A stretch of 64,000 bases of DNA from JAJYSO01 sp964579505 (GCA_964579505.1 CAZOGC010000004.1:1-64000), one strand, 5' to 3'; numbered from the stretch's first letter, positions 19,230 to 27,365 are shown. Translations and numbers: made by a program. The notes: generated by a model from the letters alone, not told the origin.

Positions 19230-19455
19230 TCATTGAAATTCAAAGTGCCAATTTAACGCACTTAAAGGTTGCCCTGTGTTAGGATTCATAGGTTGTCCGT
19301 AATCATTGTAAAACACCACATATCCTTTAGAATAAAAATGACCGCCTGAATACCCGGGTTTCATAACTTTTATCGCCCCGGTATCAGGATGTGTGGGGTT
19401 AGGTGTTTTAGAGTTAAAACCAATCTTTTTTTTCATAATGCGCCACGGGTTCTAA
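19230..19455 (-). pseudogene. Frameshifted toxin C-terminal tail
   Basis: The 68-residue ATG frame (19436 leftward) reads KTPNPTHPDTGAIKVMKPG and then KGYVVFYNDYGQPMNPNTGQ, a style known from C-terminal tails of Rhs-type toxins. In the other frame, immediately after the stop codon of the gene at 19459, the DNA encodes SLEPVAHYEKKDWF and then stops. One base fewer in either the A8 run (complement of 19426-19433) or the T4 run (complement of 19416-19419) would join the two parts into one reading frame. The tail therefore looks like a displaced cassette, broken by a homopolymer frameshift. Confidence 0.55.
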
Positions 19456-19458
19456 AGA

Positions 19459-19884
19459 TTATATGTCAATACCCCCAACTATTTTAATTTCGGGTTCTTT
19501 TTTTGTTACTACTTCTACACCAATATTTTGGGTCATAACCAAATAAAAGTTCAAATCCTTTGGATTATGGAGTGCAGCTAGCCCGAGCAAGGTTTTATGC
19601 TTTATATATTCAACATAGGCTGAACACTCAATCTCAAATAAAAAAGGCGATATAACCGACGGAGTAGCATCTTCATCGTTTGGCATAAAATGACTTTCTG
19701 CCATAAGTTGGTAGGCTTCGATTTCTTCAAATAAAATTTCAATTTGAATTTTATCATCGCATACAAATAAATCCAAGTTTTGGGTTTTAGGGGTAAATTT
19801 TATCGAATAGAGTCCGTAATAGAAATAGCTATCTTTGAATTTATTCGAATTTTCAACAAAATATTTAAACTCTTTAATATTCAT
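19459..19884 (-). CDS. Putative immunity protein (unrecognised family)
   Basis: A 141-residue soluble acidic protein, no signal peptide, with predicted mixed strands and helices. It begins MNIKEFKYFVENSNKFKD and ends in the strand-like IKIVGGIDI. Its start overlaps the end of the membrane-protein gene at 19874 by 11 bases, so the two are translationally coupled. Its stop codon abuts the start of the next toxin-tail remnant. The placement suggests an immunity gene, but no family could be named from the sequence. Confidence 0.5.
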   Translation of the reverse strand: MNIKEFKYFVENSNKFKDSYFYYGLYSIKFTPKTQNLDLFVCDDKIQIEILFEEIEAYQLMAESHFMPNDEDATPSVISPFLFEIECSAYVEYIKHKTLLGLAALHNPKDLNFYLVMTQNIGVEVVTKKEPEIKIVGGIDI

Positions 19885-20359
19885 TTTTAATAGTTGTTTC
19901 TTTATTTTTAAGGGAATAGTTAGGTAGCCATTTTCTAAGGAAATACCTATTTAATATAATATATACGATACCAAAAAGGCTAAGTACTATCATGTATTTT
20001 TTTTGCTTGCCGGTGCTTAAACCGTCTGAACCAAGATACACACTGGCGATTTTTCTATAAAATATATATCCCAAAAGCATTCCGATTATTATAACAAATA
20101 AAAGTTGAGTTGTCATATTTTTAAATATTGGTACATTTTTGCTAAGTATATAGATGACTAAAGTGTATGGAATATAAACAAAAACATACAAAGCATAGAA
20201 ATATATCATATAAAATAATATAAGATTAAATGAAAAACCTGCATCCTTTCCTATATATAAATAATCTAAAATAGCAGAGAGGCATCCATATACTATTCCC
20301 ATAATAATAAATAACAGAATATATCTAATGGTTACCAATAACCAATTTTTCACTTTCAT
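19874..20359 (-). CDS. Four-helix membrane protein, putative immunity protein (copy 1)
   Basis: A 161-residue inner-membrane protein with four hydrophobic segments (about residues 8-28, 42-66, 81-97 and 128-147). The opening MKVKNWLLV and the IMGIVYGCLSAILDYLYIGK block (about residues 17-36) are nearly identical to the protein at 21112, marking a recent duplication. I use the ATG at 20359; a TTG three codons earlier is possible. It follows the frameshifted tail at 20381 after 21 bases, so it may be that tail's immunity partner. Family unknown. Confidence 0.55.
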   Translation of the reverse strand: MKVKNWLLVTIRYILLFIIMGIVYGCLSAILDYLYIGKDAGFSFNLILFYMIYFYALYVFVYIPYTLVIYILSKNVPIFKNMTTQLLFVIIIGMLLGYIFYRKIASVYLGSDGLSTGKQKKYMIVLSLFGIVYIILNRYFLRKWLPNYSLKNKETTIKNEY

Positions 20360-20388
20360 AATAACCAAATTAACAGTCTAATTTTTCT
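20246..20388. repeat. Duplicated segment, copy A (5' part of the membrane gene plus upstream)
   Basis: About 143 bases here match 21460-21602 closely, covering the first third of the membrane-protein gene, its start and roughly 30 bases upstream, including the AAAAATTAG end of the preceding tail. The shared block ends where copy B loses similarity upstream. Confidence 0.7.
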
Positions 20389-20590
20389 TAAATTCATCAA
20401 GGGTCATTTTTCCATTAATTACTGCTTTTACATCATCATAATTGGGCCGTACAATGGATGGCTTTTTAACAGAAGCGGCGCCTCCATGATGAACAATAAA
20501 ATCCGCCATCTTTTTTGAAGACTTTCCCAAAGGTCATCGGTCTTTTTAAATGGGTTTCCAATTGCTTCTTGTATGTTGTTATTGCCTCTG
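20381..20590 (-). pseudogene. Frameshifted toxin C-terminal tail
   Basis: Leftward from just after the gene at 20579, one frame reads NNIQEAIGNPFKKTDD. The next frame then carries on as PLGKSSKKMADFIVHHGG and ends NGKMTLDEFKKN. One missing base in GATGACCTTTGGG, near 20528, accounts for the switch; restoring it gives one continuous tail of about 65 residues. There is no start codon. It lies directly after an immunity-like gene and just before another, as expected for a displaced toxin tail. The toxin type is not recognised. Confidence 0.55.
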
Positions 20591-21043
20591 TTTCAACATT
20601 CGCTTTTCGTATTTCCGGTCAATTAAGATATAATGTAAAGTAGCCGTAATAGCGCTTAATACTATCAAAACTATTATTTTTTGCACCATAATATTACGCC
20701 CTCCTAAAAGGTAAAAGTCTGAATTATAAAAAAGAGCTAAGAGGGACAATAAGATAAAAAAAATCAGGAATTTAACTGCAAATGAAAAAGGAGAGCTGGT
20801 ATTCTTAACTTTTGCGATAATACAAACGTTATAAATACTGATAACAAAAATTAATATGAATATAGAATAATAAAACAAAAAGGATCCCCACCACAAATTG
20901 TAAAACCCTCTTGGCCCGTTCCATACAAAATATTTTGGAAAATCATATCCAAAAATAATGGCATTAAGATATACCAAGAATGGATTGACTGCTGGTAAAA
21001 TACCAAAAGCTACTATAATGTTAATGATTATGCGTTTTGCCAT
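20579..21043 (-). CDS. Four-helix membrane protein, putative immunity protein
   Basis: A 154-residue protein with four hydrophobic helices (about residues 5-28, 51-72, 85-105 and 116-137) and a basic C-terminus (ILIDRKYEKRMLKQRQ). It is not obviously related in sequence to the paralogous membrane proteins on either side. It belongs to the same leftward run of small genes and is followed directly by a toxin-tail remnant. Membrane-spanning immunity proteins are known for pore-forming or periplasm-acting toxins, but here that is only a contextual suggestion. Confidence 0.5.
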   Translation of the reverse strand: MAKRIIINIIVAFGILPAVNPFLVYLNAIIFGYDFPKYFVWNGPRGFYNLWWGSFLFYYSIFILIFVISIYNVCIIAKVKNTSSPFSFAVKFLIFFILLSLLALFYNSDFYLLGGRNIMVQKIIVLIVLSAITATLHYILIDRKYEKRMLKQRQ

Positions 21044-21111
21044 GACCGTTACATTTTAACATCCTTTCGATAAGATACTCAAAGGAAGTTTTCTGTCGAG
21101 TATTTGTTTCT

Positions 21112-21576
21112 TTATTTTTTGAGAGAATGATTGAGCAACCACTTTTTAAGAAAAAAACTATTTAAAATGATGTATACTACTCCGGTAATACTAAACACTA
21201 TAATCATTTTAATCTGTCTTCCAACACCCAAATAATCGCTTCCCCCAATATAGATACTAAAAACGTCGTTATAATAAGTATATCCAAAGTAGCATCCGAT
21301 TAAAATTGCCAATAAAAATTGAGGTATTAAGTTTTTGAATACAGGCACATACCTTTTTAATAAATAAATAATTATGGTAAATGGAATATAAACGAAAAAA
21401 TACGCTATATAAAAATAAATAGAATAGGCAAATATCATTTTTAATGAAAAATCAGCATTCTTTCCTATATATAAATAATCTAAAATAGCAGAGAGGCATC
21501 CGTATACTATTCCCATAATAATAAAAAGTAAGATATACCTAACAGCTACCAATAACCAATTTTTCACTTTCATCAT
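21112..21576 (-). CDS. Four-helix membrane protein, putative immunity protein (copy 2)
   Basis: A 154-residue paralogue of the protein at 19874 with the same helix layout and almost the same first 40 residues. Toward the C-terminus the copies diverge, and this one stops at SLKK, where an A6 run (complement of 21115-21120) replaces the A5 of copy 1. With five A the frame would stay open for about 30 further codons and align with copy 1's KET tail. ATG at 21576 or 21573 is preferred over an upstream TTG. It is the most upstream gene of the array. Confidence 0.55.
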   Translation of the reverse strand: MMKVKNWLLVAVRYILLFIIMGIVYGCLSAILDYLYIGKNADFSLKMIFAYSIYFYIAYFFVYIPFTIIIYLLKRYVPVFKNLIPQFLLAILIGCYFGYTYYNDVFSIYIGGSDYLGVGRQIKMIIVFSITGVVYIILNSFFLKKWLLNHSLKK

Positions 21577-21602
21577 AACCAATTTAGCATCCTAATTTTT
21601 TC
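21460..21602. repeat. Duplicated segment, copy B
   Basis: The partner of 20246-20388. Similarity is near complete over the CTTTCCTATATATAAATAAT region and remains high through the start codon, then fades just upstream. Only the last bases of the preceding tail are retained, so this copy begins inside a cassette. Confidence 0.7.
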
Positions 21603-21851
21603 ATTTTATGGAATTTTATTGATTAGTAAGCCAATTTTACAAATAAAAAACAACACATACACAATAAAATTAAATTTATTTTAACATATAATCCTATACG
21701 ATTGTTTTCTGAATGTTATTCTGCGGTAATTGATAATTGAATTTATAGAATATAAAATATAGATAAACAGTGTAGTAAAATATTATAGTGGAGGTGTTTT
21801 GTCTGGCGTAAAAACAATCGCAATCAAAATAAATTTTAAGAGTAAAATAAG
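21583..21851. other. AT-rich noncoding stretch upstream of the array
   Basis: Between the array and the M1 peptidase terminator there is no convincing gene. A 74-codon frame from 21918 overlaps the peptidase end and has no family features. The first 20 bases belong to the duplicated segment. The rest is highly AT-rich and presumably holds the array's promoter, though no clear TTG/TAnnTTTG pair was found. Confidence 0.5.
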
Positions 21852-21880
21852 AAAAGCCCCATACAACATGAGGCTTTTTT
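21852..21880 (-). terminator. Terminator after the M1 peptidase gene
   Basis: Leftward, AAAAGCC-CAT pairs with ATG-GGCTTTT across a short loop, followed by TTTTCTTATTTT. It sits 26 bases past the peptidase stop codon and isolates that gene from the array beyond it. Confidence 0.85.
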
Positions 21881-21905
21881 AATAAGTTGATTGAAGAAAG
21901 GGTTG

Positions 21906-23858
21906 CTATCTTTTCCAAACATTATTTGAACGGTTTATATCCGGAAGTTGATGTTGAGCATCTAGGGTCACTTTTTTAATTTTAGAAGTAGAATTGACGC
22001 TAAATTTTGTTTCTGCTCCTTTTTGCCATACGTCAACCGGAACTTTAAATTGATGTGTTTTTCCGTTTTCTTCTACAACGCTTACCAAAATAGGCATTAC
22101 CATTTGTTTGTTATTGGTTACGGTAATAAGCGCTCCGTTCGCGGGTTTATCTTTAATGTACGTTACATTTTTAACGGCTTGGTCTAATTGCCAATTATGG
22201 TAAAACCAACCGTTCCAGAACCAAGTCAGATCTTCTCCGGTGGCGTTGTCCATGCTTCTAAAAAAGTCTTCCGGGTGCGGGTGTTTAAAAGCCCAATCCT
22301 TAGCGTATTGCTGAAAGGCGAAATCAAAACGATCGGGGCCTAAAACGACCTCTCTAAGCATAACGAGTCCAAAAGCTGTTTTAAAATAAGCCAGTGGATG
22401 TACATGTTTGTAGTTCATCCAATCAGGAGGAGTCATTAAGGTGGCTCCACCTTGGTTGGCGGCAATTACGGGTATGATTTCATCGGCTGGATTTCCGCCT
22501 CCGGGAGCATATTCTCCATCGCGTTTGGGGGCAAATTCTCCCTTGTTAAAGTCAGCTTGTGCATAGACATCTATAAAAGTATTGAAGCCTTCATCCATAA
22601 AAGGGAATCGCCTTTCATTAGAGCCTACAATCATCGGAAACCAGGTGTGGCCAATTTCGTGAGAAGCCAATAGATACATGCTGTACGGTTTTGCTCTCCA
22701 CGAATTAAATACAAATCCCGGAAACTCCATACCGCCTACAGAACCGGCTACACTGCTAGAGGTTTTATAAGGATATTCTAAAACGAAGTTGGAGAAAAAT
22801 TCAACGGAAGCTTTCAACATTTCGGTAGATCTAGCCCAAGCACGTCCTTCTTCTAACGAACCTTTTGGATAGACAGATTGTGCCAAGGCAGTTTTGCCGC
22901 TGGGTAAGTTTATACGAGCAGCATCCCAAATATAGGCCGGAGACATGGCCCATGCTACATCGCGTGTGTGATTCATATGAAAGTGCCATGTAACCGTTTT
23001 GCTGTTTCCTTTGGTTACGGGCTTGTCTAGCTCATTAGCTTTACGAATCATAACGGGTTTGTCTGACTGCATAGCTTTTTGAAGGCGTTTTAGCGTGCGA
23101 TTGTTTAAAATTTCATCTTGATTGACTAAATACCCGGAACCTACTACCACTTGGTTGGCAGGTACCGTTAGTTTGTAATCAATGTCGCCGTAGTCTAGAT
23201 ACATTTCTCCACCACCAATAAAAGGAAGTGTATTCCAACCTTGGTAATCGTCATAAACACACATACGCGGATACCAGTAAGAGAACTCAAAAACCATCCC
23301 CTCTTCTGTTTTCATATAGCCTGACCGGCCGCCGCCACCTTGTTGTTGTAAAACATAGGAGTAAGGAATGTAAAGTTGAATACTTTCGCCGGGTTCAACC
23401 GGTTTTTGTAACCGTATTTGCATGCGTGTTCCATACACTTTATAGCTGGCATCTAGTTTATGGTCACCGCGATTTATGACTACTTTTTCGAGTTGGTACC
23501 CGGTGTTTTTTCCTTGTGTACTCTCCGGGTTTCGCATTTGGTTGGCACGCGCATCCGGTCGAGTGGTATTCTGATCCATTTGTAGCCATAAAAAATGAAG
23601 TTGATCGGGGCTGTTGTTGGTATAATCTATGGTAACAGTGCCTTTTAAAAGGTGTTTTGCTACATCAAAAGAGGCTTCTATCTTATAATCGGCTTCGTTT
23701 TGCCAATAGTCTTCGCTAGGACTTCCGCTGGCGCTACGAAAATCATCGCCTTTGTGGTTGTAAAAATTACTGACAAAAATTTTAGAAGGGTTGTACTGAG
23801 CTTGGGCGGTTATTATGCTGAAGAGAAAGAGAACACATAACCTAATTGATAATTTCAT
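21906..23858 (-). CDS. M1 family zinc metallopeptidase, exported
   Basis: A 650-residue aminopeptidase-like enzyme with an N-terminal signal peptide (about residues 1-20, ending AQA). The zinc motif is HEIGHTWF (about 400) and the third ligand lies in FMDEGFN about 20 residues on. The substrate-binding GxMEN-type loop appears as GGMEFPGF near 376, an altered form of the GAMEN motif that is common in this subfamily. It probably acts in the periplasm or at the surface on peptides. It is a single-gene unit, closed by the terminator at 21852. Confidence 0.9.
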   Translation of the reverse strand: MKLSIRLCVLFLFSIITAQAQYNPSKIFVSNFYNHKGDDFRSASGSPSEDYWQNEADYKIEASFDVAKHLLKGTVTIDYTNNSPDQLHFLWLQMDQNTTRPDARANQMRNPESTQGKNTGYQLEKVVINRGDHKLDASYKVYGTRMQIRLQKPVEPGESIQLYIPYSYVLQQQGGGGRSGYMKTEEGMVFEFSYWYPRMCVYDDYQGWNTLPFIGGGEMYLDYGDIDYKLTVPANQVVVGSGYLVNQDEILNNRTLKRLQKAMQSDKPVMIRKANELDKPVTKGNSKTVTWHFHMNHTRDVAWAMSPAYIWDAARINLPSGKTALAQSVYPKGSLEEGRAWARSTEMLKASVEFFSNFVLEYPYKTSSSVAGSVGGMEFPGFVFNSWRAKPYSMYLLASHEIGHTWFPMIVGSNERRFPFMDEGFNTFIDVYAQADFNKGEFAPKRDGEYAPGGGNPADEIIPVIAANQGGATLMTPPDWMNYKHVHPLAYFKTAFGLVMLREVVLGPDRFDFAFQQYAKDWAFKHPHPEDFFRSMDNATGEDLTWFWNGWFYHNWQLDQAVKNVTYIKDKPANGALITVTNNKQMVMPILVSVVEENGKTHQFKVPVDVWQKGAETKFSVNSTSKIKKVTLDAQHQLPDINRSNNVWKR

Positions 23859-23961
23859 ATAAAAAGTGTTGAGAATTAAACCTCCCGAATATACTAATTC
23901 TTCTCAAACTGACAATAAATAATACATATGATTGTGAATGTATTATTTTTCTGTATAAAAA

Positions 23962-24909
23962 CTAACTAAGTAACCCTAGGGTCTTTAAGATTTCACGCCA
24001 TTTGCGTTTGGGGGGAGTGGTTGTTTTTTCGTTGGCTCTTTCAGCGGCATAATCAAAGCCTTGCTGCCACCATTGAGCCATTAATTTTTTGTTGAAGATG
24101 AGCGAGTTTTCAGTAAGTTTGCTGGGGGTGTAATAGAGATTTAGCTCTACATTTTCTAACTCGGCAGTTAGGCTGCCTTCGGTTACGTTTCCGTTTTCTA
24201 CTTGATTGAGCATAAACCGAAAAAGACTCATCATTAAAGAAAAAGGGTTATCGCCCAACACCCGTTTATCTTCCATGTTTTCGGTTTTTAGAATAATGGC
24301 GTCTACGGTGGTGGCCCCACGCCGAATGGCTTCAACTATAGGGACGATACTACCAAAACCACCATCGGCATATTCACATCCGTTGCGTTTAGCTAAACTC
24401 ATAAAAGGAACATAATTGCACGAAATCCAAATCCAATCGCAAAATTCTTCGTAACTAAAATCGTTGATAGATTTATATTCTACCACCCCTTTGCTTAAAT
24501 TAGATACGGTAACCACTACGTCATAGGCTTTTTGTTTAACGCGTTCGTATTCTTCTTTGGTAAAGTTTTTTTGAATGAGTTTTTTAAGGTTTCCACTTTC
24601 GCCAAAGGTGCGTTTTCTGCGTACAAATTGCATAAAAGTAGAAAAGTAGTTGATACTTACATATTCTCGGTTGCCTTTTTTGCGGATGCGAAATGGGTTT
24701 GAGCTAAAAATGCTGTTTTGGTTTACGTTGGTATATAGCTCGTATAATTTGTCAATTTCACCAATGGCTAAATGGGGTAGGAGCAAACTTCCGGTAGAGG
24801 TGCCTACATAAATATCGTAGTTTCTTTTTTCAATACGTAATAAGTGCTCGGCAACGCCCCCGGCATAGGCGCCTTTACTTCCTCCTCCTGAAATGACTAG
24901 TGCACGCAT
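23962..24909 (-). CDS. Patatin-like phospholipase
   Basis: A 315-residue serine lipase of the patatin family. The oxyanion-hole glycines are ISGGGSKGAYAGG (about residues 6-18), the nucleophile elbow is GTSTGS (about 37-42) and the catalytic aspartate lies in DGGFGS (about 177-182), giving the Ser-Asp dyad. There is no signal peptide, so it is likely cytoplasmic or peripheral, releasing fatty acids from phospholipids. It lies 35 bases downstream of the acyl-CoA-binding protein gene, in the same direction, at the end of the lipid cluster. Confidence 0.9.
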   Translation of the reverse strand: MRALVISGGGSKGAYAGGVAEHLLRIEKRNYDIYVGTSTGSLLLPHLAIGEIDKLYELYTNVNQNSIFSSNPFRIRKKGNREYVSINYFSTFMQFVRRKRTFGESGNLKKLIQKNFTKEEYERVKQKAYDVVVTVSNLSKGVVEYKSINDFSYEEFCDWIWISCNYVPFMSLAKRNGCEYADGGFGSIVPIVEAIRRGATTVDAIILKTENMEDKRVLGDNPFSLMMSLFRFMLNQVENGNVTEGSLTAELENVELNLYYTPSKLTENSLIFNKKLMAQWWQQGFDYAAERANEKTTTPPKRKWREILKTLGLLS

Positions 24910-24944
24910 AAGTAGTTTTTTGGATGTCTATGTTGTGCAATGGT

Positions 24945-25220
24945 TTATTTTGAAATGTATTTGTTAACTAGTTCAATGTATTTTGTTTTGGCTTCTTCAA
25001 CCGAAATATTTCTAACTTGAAAGATTGCATTGAGTTTAAAAGCGTTTACCAGGGTGTTACCATCTTCTAATTCTCTACCATTTCTATGATTTCCCAATGC
25101 TCGTTTGTAGTAGGCATAAAAGTATAAACGTACATCTGGCGGAAATACCAAATCGGTGTTGGTGGCGCGGTTCACGGCTTCTTCAAATCGTTTGTCTAAG
25201 TCTTTGTTGTCTGTGGCCAT
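24945..25220 (-). CDS. Acyl-CoA-binding protein
   Basis: A 91-residue member of the ACBP family, which carries long-chain acyl-CoA in the cytoplasm. The family core is visible: VFPPDVRLYFYAYYKRALGN (about residues 27-46, matching the four-helix ligand pocket) and the C-terminal EAKTKYIELVNKYI helix. I place the start at the ATG at 25220, one base after the psd stop codon; a longer frame reaches 25253 inside psd. It is rare in bacteria outside a few phyla and fits with psd and cdsA in this phospholipid cluster. Confidence 0.85.
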   Translation of the reverse strand: MATDNKDLDKRFEEAVNRATNTDLVFPPDVRLYFYAYYKRALGNHRNGRELEDGNTLVNAFKLNAIFQVRNISVEEAKTKYIELVNKYISK

Positions 25221-25221
25221 G

Positions 25222-25875
25222 TTATATTTTTTTGGCGATAACGGTTTCACCACCTATTACTTTTTGGTTTAGGGCAATTTGAATATCAGTACCAAGAGGT
25301 AAAAATACATCTACTCTAGAGCCAAATTTAATAAATCCGCTGTCATTTCCTTGTATAACTTCTTCTCCTTCTTGTGCGTAGTTTACAATTCGTCTAGCTA
25401 CGGCACCGGCAATTTGGCGATAAAGTACTTCACCTATTTCGGTGTTTTTAACAACCACTGTGGTTCGTTCATTTTTTTCACTCGATTTGGGGTGCCAAGC
25501 TACTAAATATTTTCCGGGGTGATACTTGCTGTAAAGTACTTTTCCACTTACCGGATGCCGGGTAACATGCACGTTTAAAGGAGACATAAATGTAGAAACT
25601 TGTATGCGTTTGTCTTTAAAGTATTCTTTTTCAAAAACTTCTTCAATCACCACCACTTTGCCATCAACAGGAGCCATAACGTATTTGTTATTGAGAGGTG
25701 TGTGTCGTTTAGGGTTTCTAAAAAACTGTAAGATAAGAATAAATAAAATGAGCGTGGCCAGATAAACGAGCGCTTGCAACCATTTTGGAGAGATAAAAAG
25801 GTAATTTATGCTGTTAATAATGACAACGAGCAATAGAGTAGTAGCTATTATTTGTCGACCTTCTTTATGAAACAT
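25222..25875 (-). CDS. psd: Phosphatidylserine decarboxylase proenzyme
   Basis: Psd makes phosphatidylethanolamine from phosphatidylserine using a pyruvoyl group formed by self-cleavage. The 217-residue protein has two N-terminal membrane helices (about residues 8-50), the HVTRHPVSGKVLYSKYHPGK core (about 104-123) and a C-terminal IKFGSRVDVFLP stretch in which the GS pair is the self-cleavage site that becomes the pyruvoyl group. This is the short prokaryotic class. Its start overlaps the cdsA stop codon by 11 bases, so the two are translationally coupled. Confidence 0.92.
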   Translation of the reverse strand: MFHKEGRQIIATTLLLVVIINSINYLFISPKWLQALVYLATLILFILILQFFRNPKRHTPLNNKYVMAPVDGKVVVIEEVFEKEYFKDKRIQVSTFMSPLNVHVTRHPVSGKVLYSKYHPGKYLVAWHPKSSEKNERTTVVVKNTEIGEVLYRQIAGAVARRIVNYAQEGEEVIQGNDSGFIKFGSRVDVFLPLGTDIQIALNQKVIGGETVIAKKI

Positions 25876-26680
25876 GGTTTATAAGTACTAAAAAAGAATA
25901 GGCAAAAGTGGCAGCAAAAAGCACGCTGTCTAGCCGGTCAAACATTCCACCGTGCCCGGGCATAATCTTTCCGCTGTCTTTTACATTGGCTTGCCGTTTC
26001 AATTTTGATTGAATTAAATCTCCAAACGTACCAAATATACTAGTTATTAATGCTAATCCCAACCATATTTTAAAACTAAAGAGGTGGGTATACAGAAATA
26101 TTCCATAACCGGCAATAAGTGTACAGATAAGTCCGCCAATAAATCCTTCAATTGTCTTGTTGGGAGATATACGTTCAAAAAGTTTTTTGCGGCCAAAGGT
26201 TTTTCCAATTATATAGGCAAAAGAATCGTTTACCCATATTAATACAAAGATACTGATTAAAATATCGGGGTTATATTGATGGGTCGGGTTTTGATATGGA
26301 ATTAGGGTAAGAAAAACAAAAGAGGCAATGAGATAAAATACCATGATGAGGTATTTGCGTTCTTCAAAAATGGGAATTTTTCGGATTACAATAAGGTCTC
26401 GTATTAAAACTAAATCAACAATAAGGGTGAATATCATTAAGAGGTTAACCGTGTATTCCCAGTCAAAGAAGTGAAAAACGCTATAAAACAGTAAAAATCC
26501 TACCAAAATAACGTATGCCAGATACGATTTTATGTGCAGTAATTGTTGAAGTTCATATAAGGTAATAAGCCCAAATACAAAGATAAGCACGGTAAAGGTG
26601 TATTCAGAAATAAAAATGGCCAGGAGTAGGAGTAAGGCGTAAATCACGCCAAAAAGGAGCCGTTTAAAAGTTTCGTTCAT
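25865..26680 (-). CDS. cdsA: Phosphatidate cytidylyltransferase
   Basis: CdsA makes CDP-diacylglycerol, the branch-point of phospholipid synthesis. The 271-residue protein has about eight membrane helices and ends with the family signature, seen here as KDSGKIMPGHGGMFDRLDS (about residues 234-252). I start it at the ATG at 26680; a longer frame to 26737 would add 19 charged residues ahead of the first helix. It is the second gene of a leftward cluster (LUD protein, cdsA, psd, acyl-CoA-binding protein, patatin). Confidence 0.92.
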   Translation of the reverse strand: MNETFKRLLFGVIYALLLLLAIFISEYTFTVLIFVFGLITLYELQQLLHIKSYLAYVILVGFLLFYSVFHFFDWEYTVNLLMIFTLIVDLVLIRDLIVIRKIPIFEERKYLIMVFYLIASFVFLTLIPYQNPTHQYNPDILISIFVLIWVNDSFAYIIGKTFGRKKLFERISPNKTIEGFIGGLICTLIAGYGIFLYTHLFSFKIWLGLALITSIFGTFGDLIQSKLKRQANVKDSGKIMPGHGGMFDRLDSVLFAATFAYSFLVLINHVS

Positions 26681-26759
26681 ACTAGCTAGGTTACTTCTTG
26701 AGTTCTTTTTGTTGTTGATTTTTTGATTAAAAATCACCGGCGTTGTTTGTAGAAGCCCA

Positions 26760-27365
26760 TTAAAGATCCTCTAAAAGGAGCAAATATACATTTTTTGTAG
26801 TAGTGCCGTAACTTAAAAAGTGTTCGTTGTCCCCAGTATTTTGTTTAAAATTTTTGATGGTAGTTATATTACTTGGAATATCTTGATCTCGAGCCTTTAT
26901 GCGTTGTAAACCTTCGCCTAAAATTTCAACAATTTGGCTTGTGGCAGCATAGACAACCATATTGTAAGGTAAATTACTCAGTTTTTTTTCGCCAATTTGA
27001 TTAGAAGACATTAATAATGCTCCACTGTTGGCAATTAAGTACTCACAAGTAAGCAGACAAAATGGAGCTTCGGTATTAGCAGTAAAATTTAAGGAGTGTT
27101 CACTGAACAGATTCTTTAAATTTTGATCAAAACAACAAGATTCCCCATTCCACGTATTTTCGTTCAGTATTTCTTTAAAAGTGATTTGTACTTCTTCAGT
27201 AGTTGTGCAGTATAAAAACTTACCGCCATTATGCTTAAAGTTAAGGATAAACCTATCGTCTATGGGTGTTTTAACCTGTGGCATAAACTTTCCGGGCTCT
27301 TCTTTTTCAGGAGCTTCAGGTTTGTCTGGTTTTATCTTTCCCAATAGTTTATCTAGCAGTCTCAT
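26760..27365 (-). CDS. LUD domain protein (LutC/YkgG-like)
   Basis: A 201-residue soluble protein of the LUD family. Proteins of this fold include LutC, linked to lactate oxidation, but solitary members have no assigned reaction. The C-terminal domain (about residues 50-200) carries the family's LTCEYLIANSGALLMSSNQ segment near 110. A charged linker rich in K, P and E precedes it (about 10-30). I use the ATG at 27365. It may be transcribed with cdsA, 79 bases downstream, but there is no overlap. Confidence 0.78.
   Translation of the reverse strand: MRLLDKLLGKIKPDKPEAPEKEEPGKFMPQVKTPIDDRFILNFKHNGGKFLYCTTTEEVQITFKEILNENTWNGESCCFDQNLKNLFSEHSLNFTANTEAPFCLLTCEYLIANSGALLMSSNQIGEKKLSNLPYNMVVYAATSQIVEILGEGLQRIKARDQDIPSNITTIKNFKQNTGDNEHFLSYGTTTKNVYLLLLEDL

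Noticed and set aside
18319..21906. The accessory patch as an insertion element or prophage remnant.
   Set aside because: No transposase, integrase, terminal inverted repeats or phage structural genes are present; the gene pattern is that of toxin tails and immunity genes.
21694..21918. A 74-codon leftward frame between the array and the M1 peptidase.
   Set aside because: It overlaps the end of the peptidase gene and runs through its terminator; composition is AT-rich and no domain is visible.
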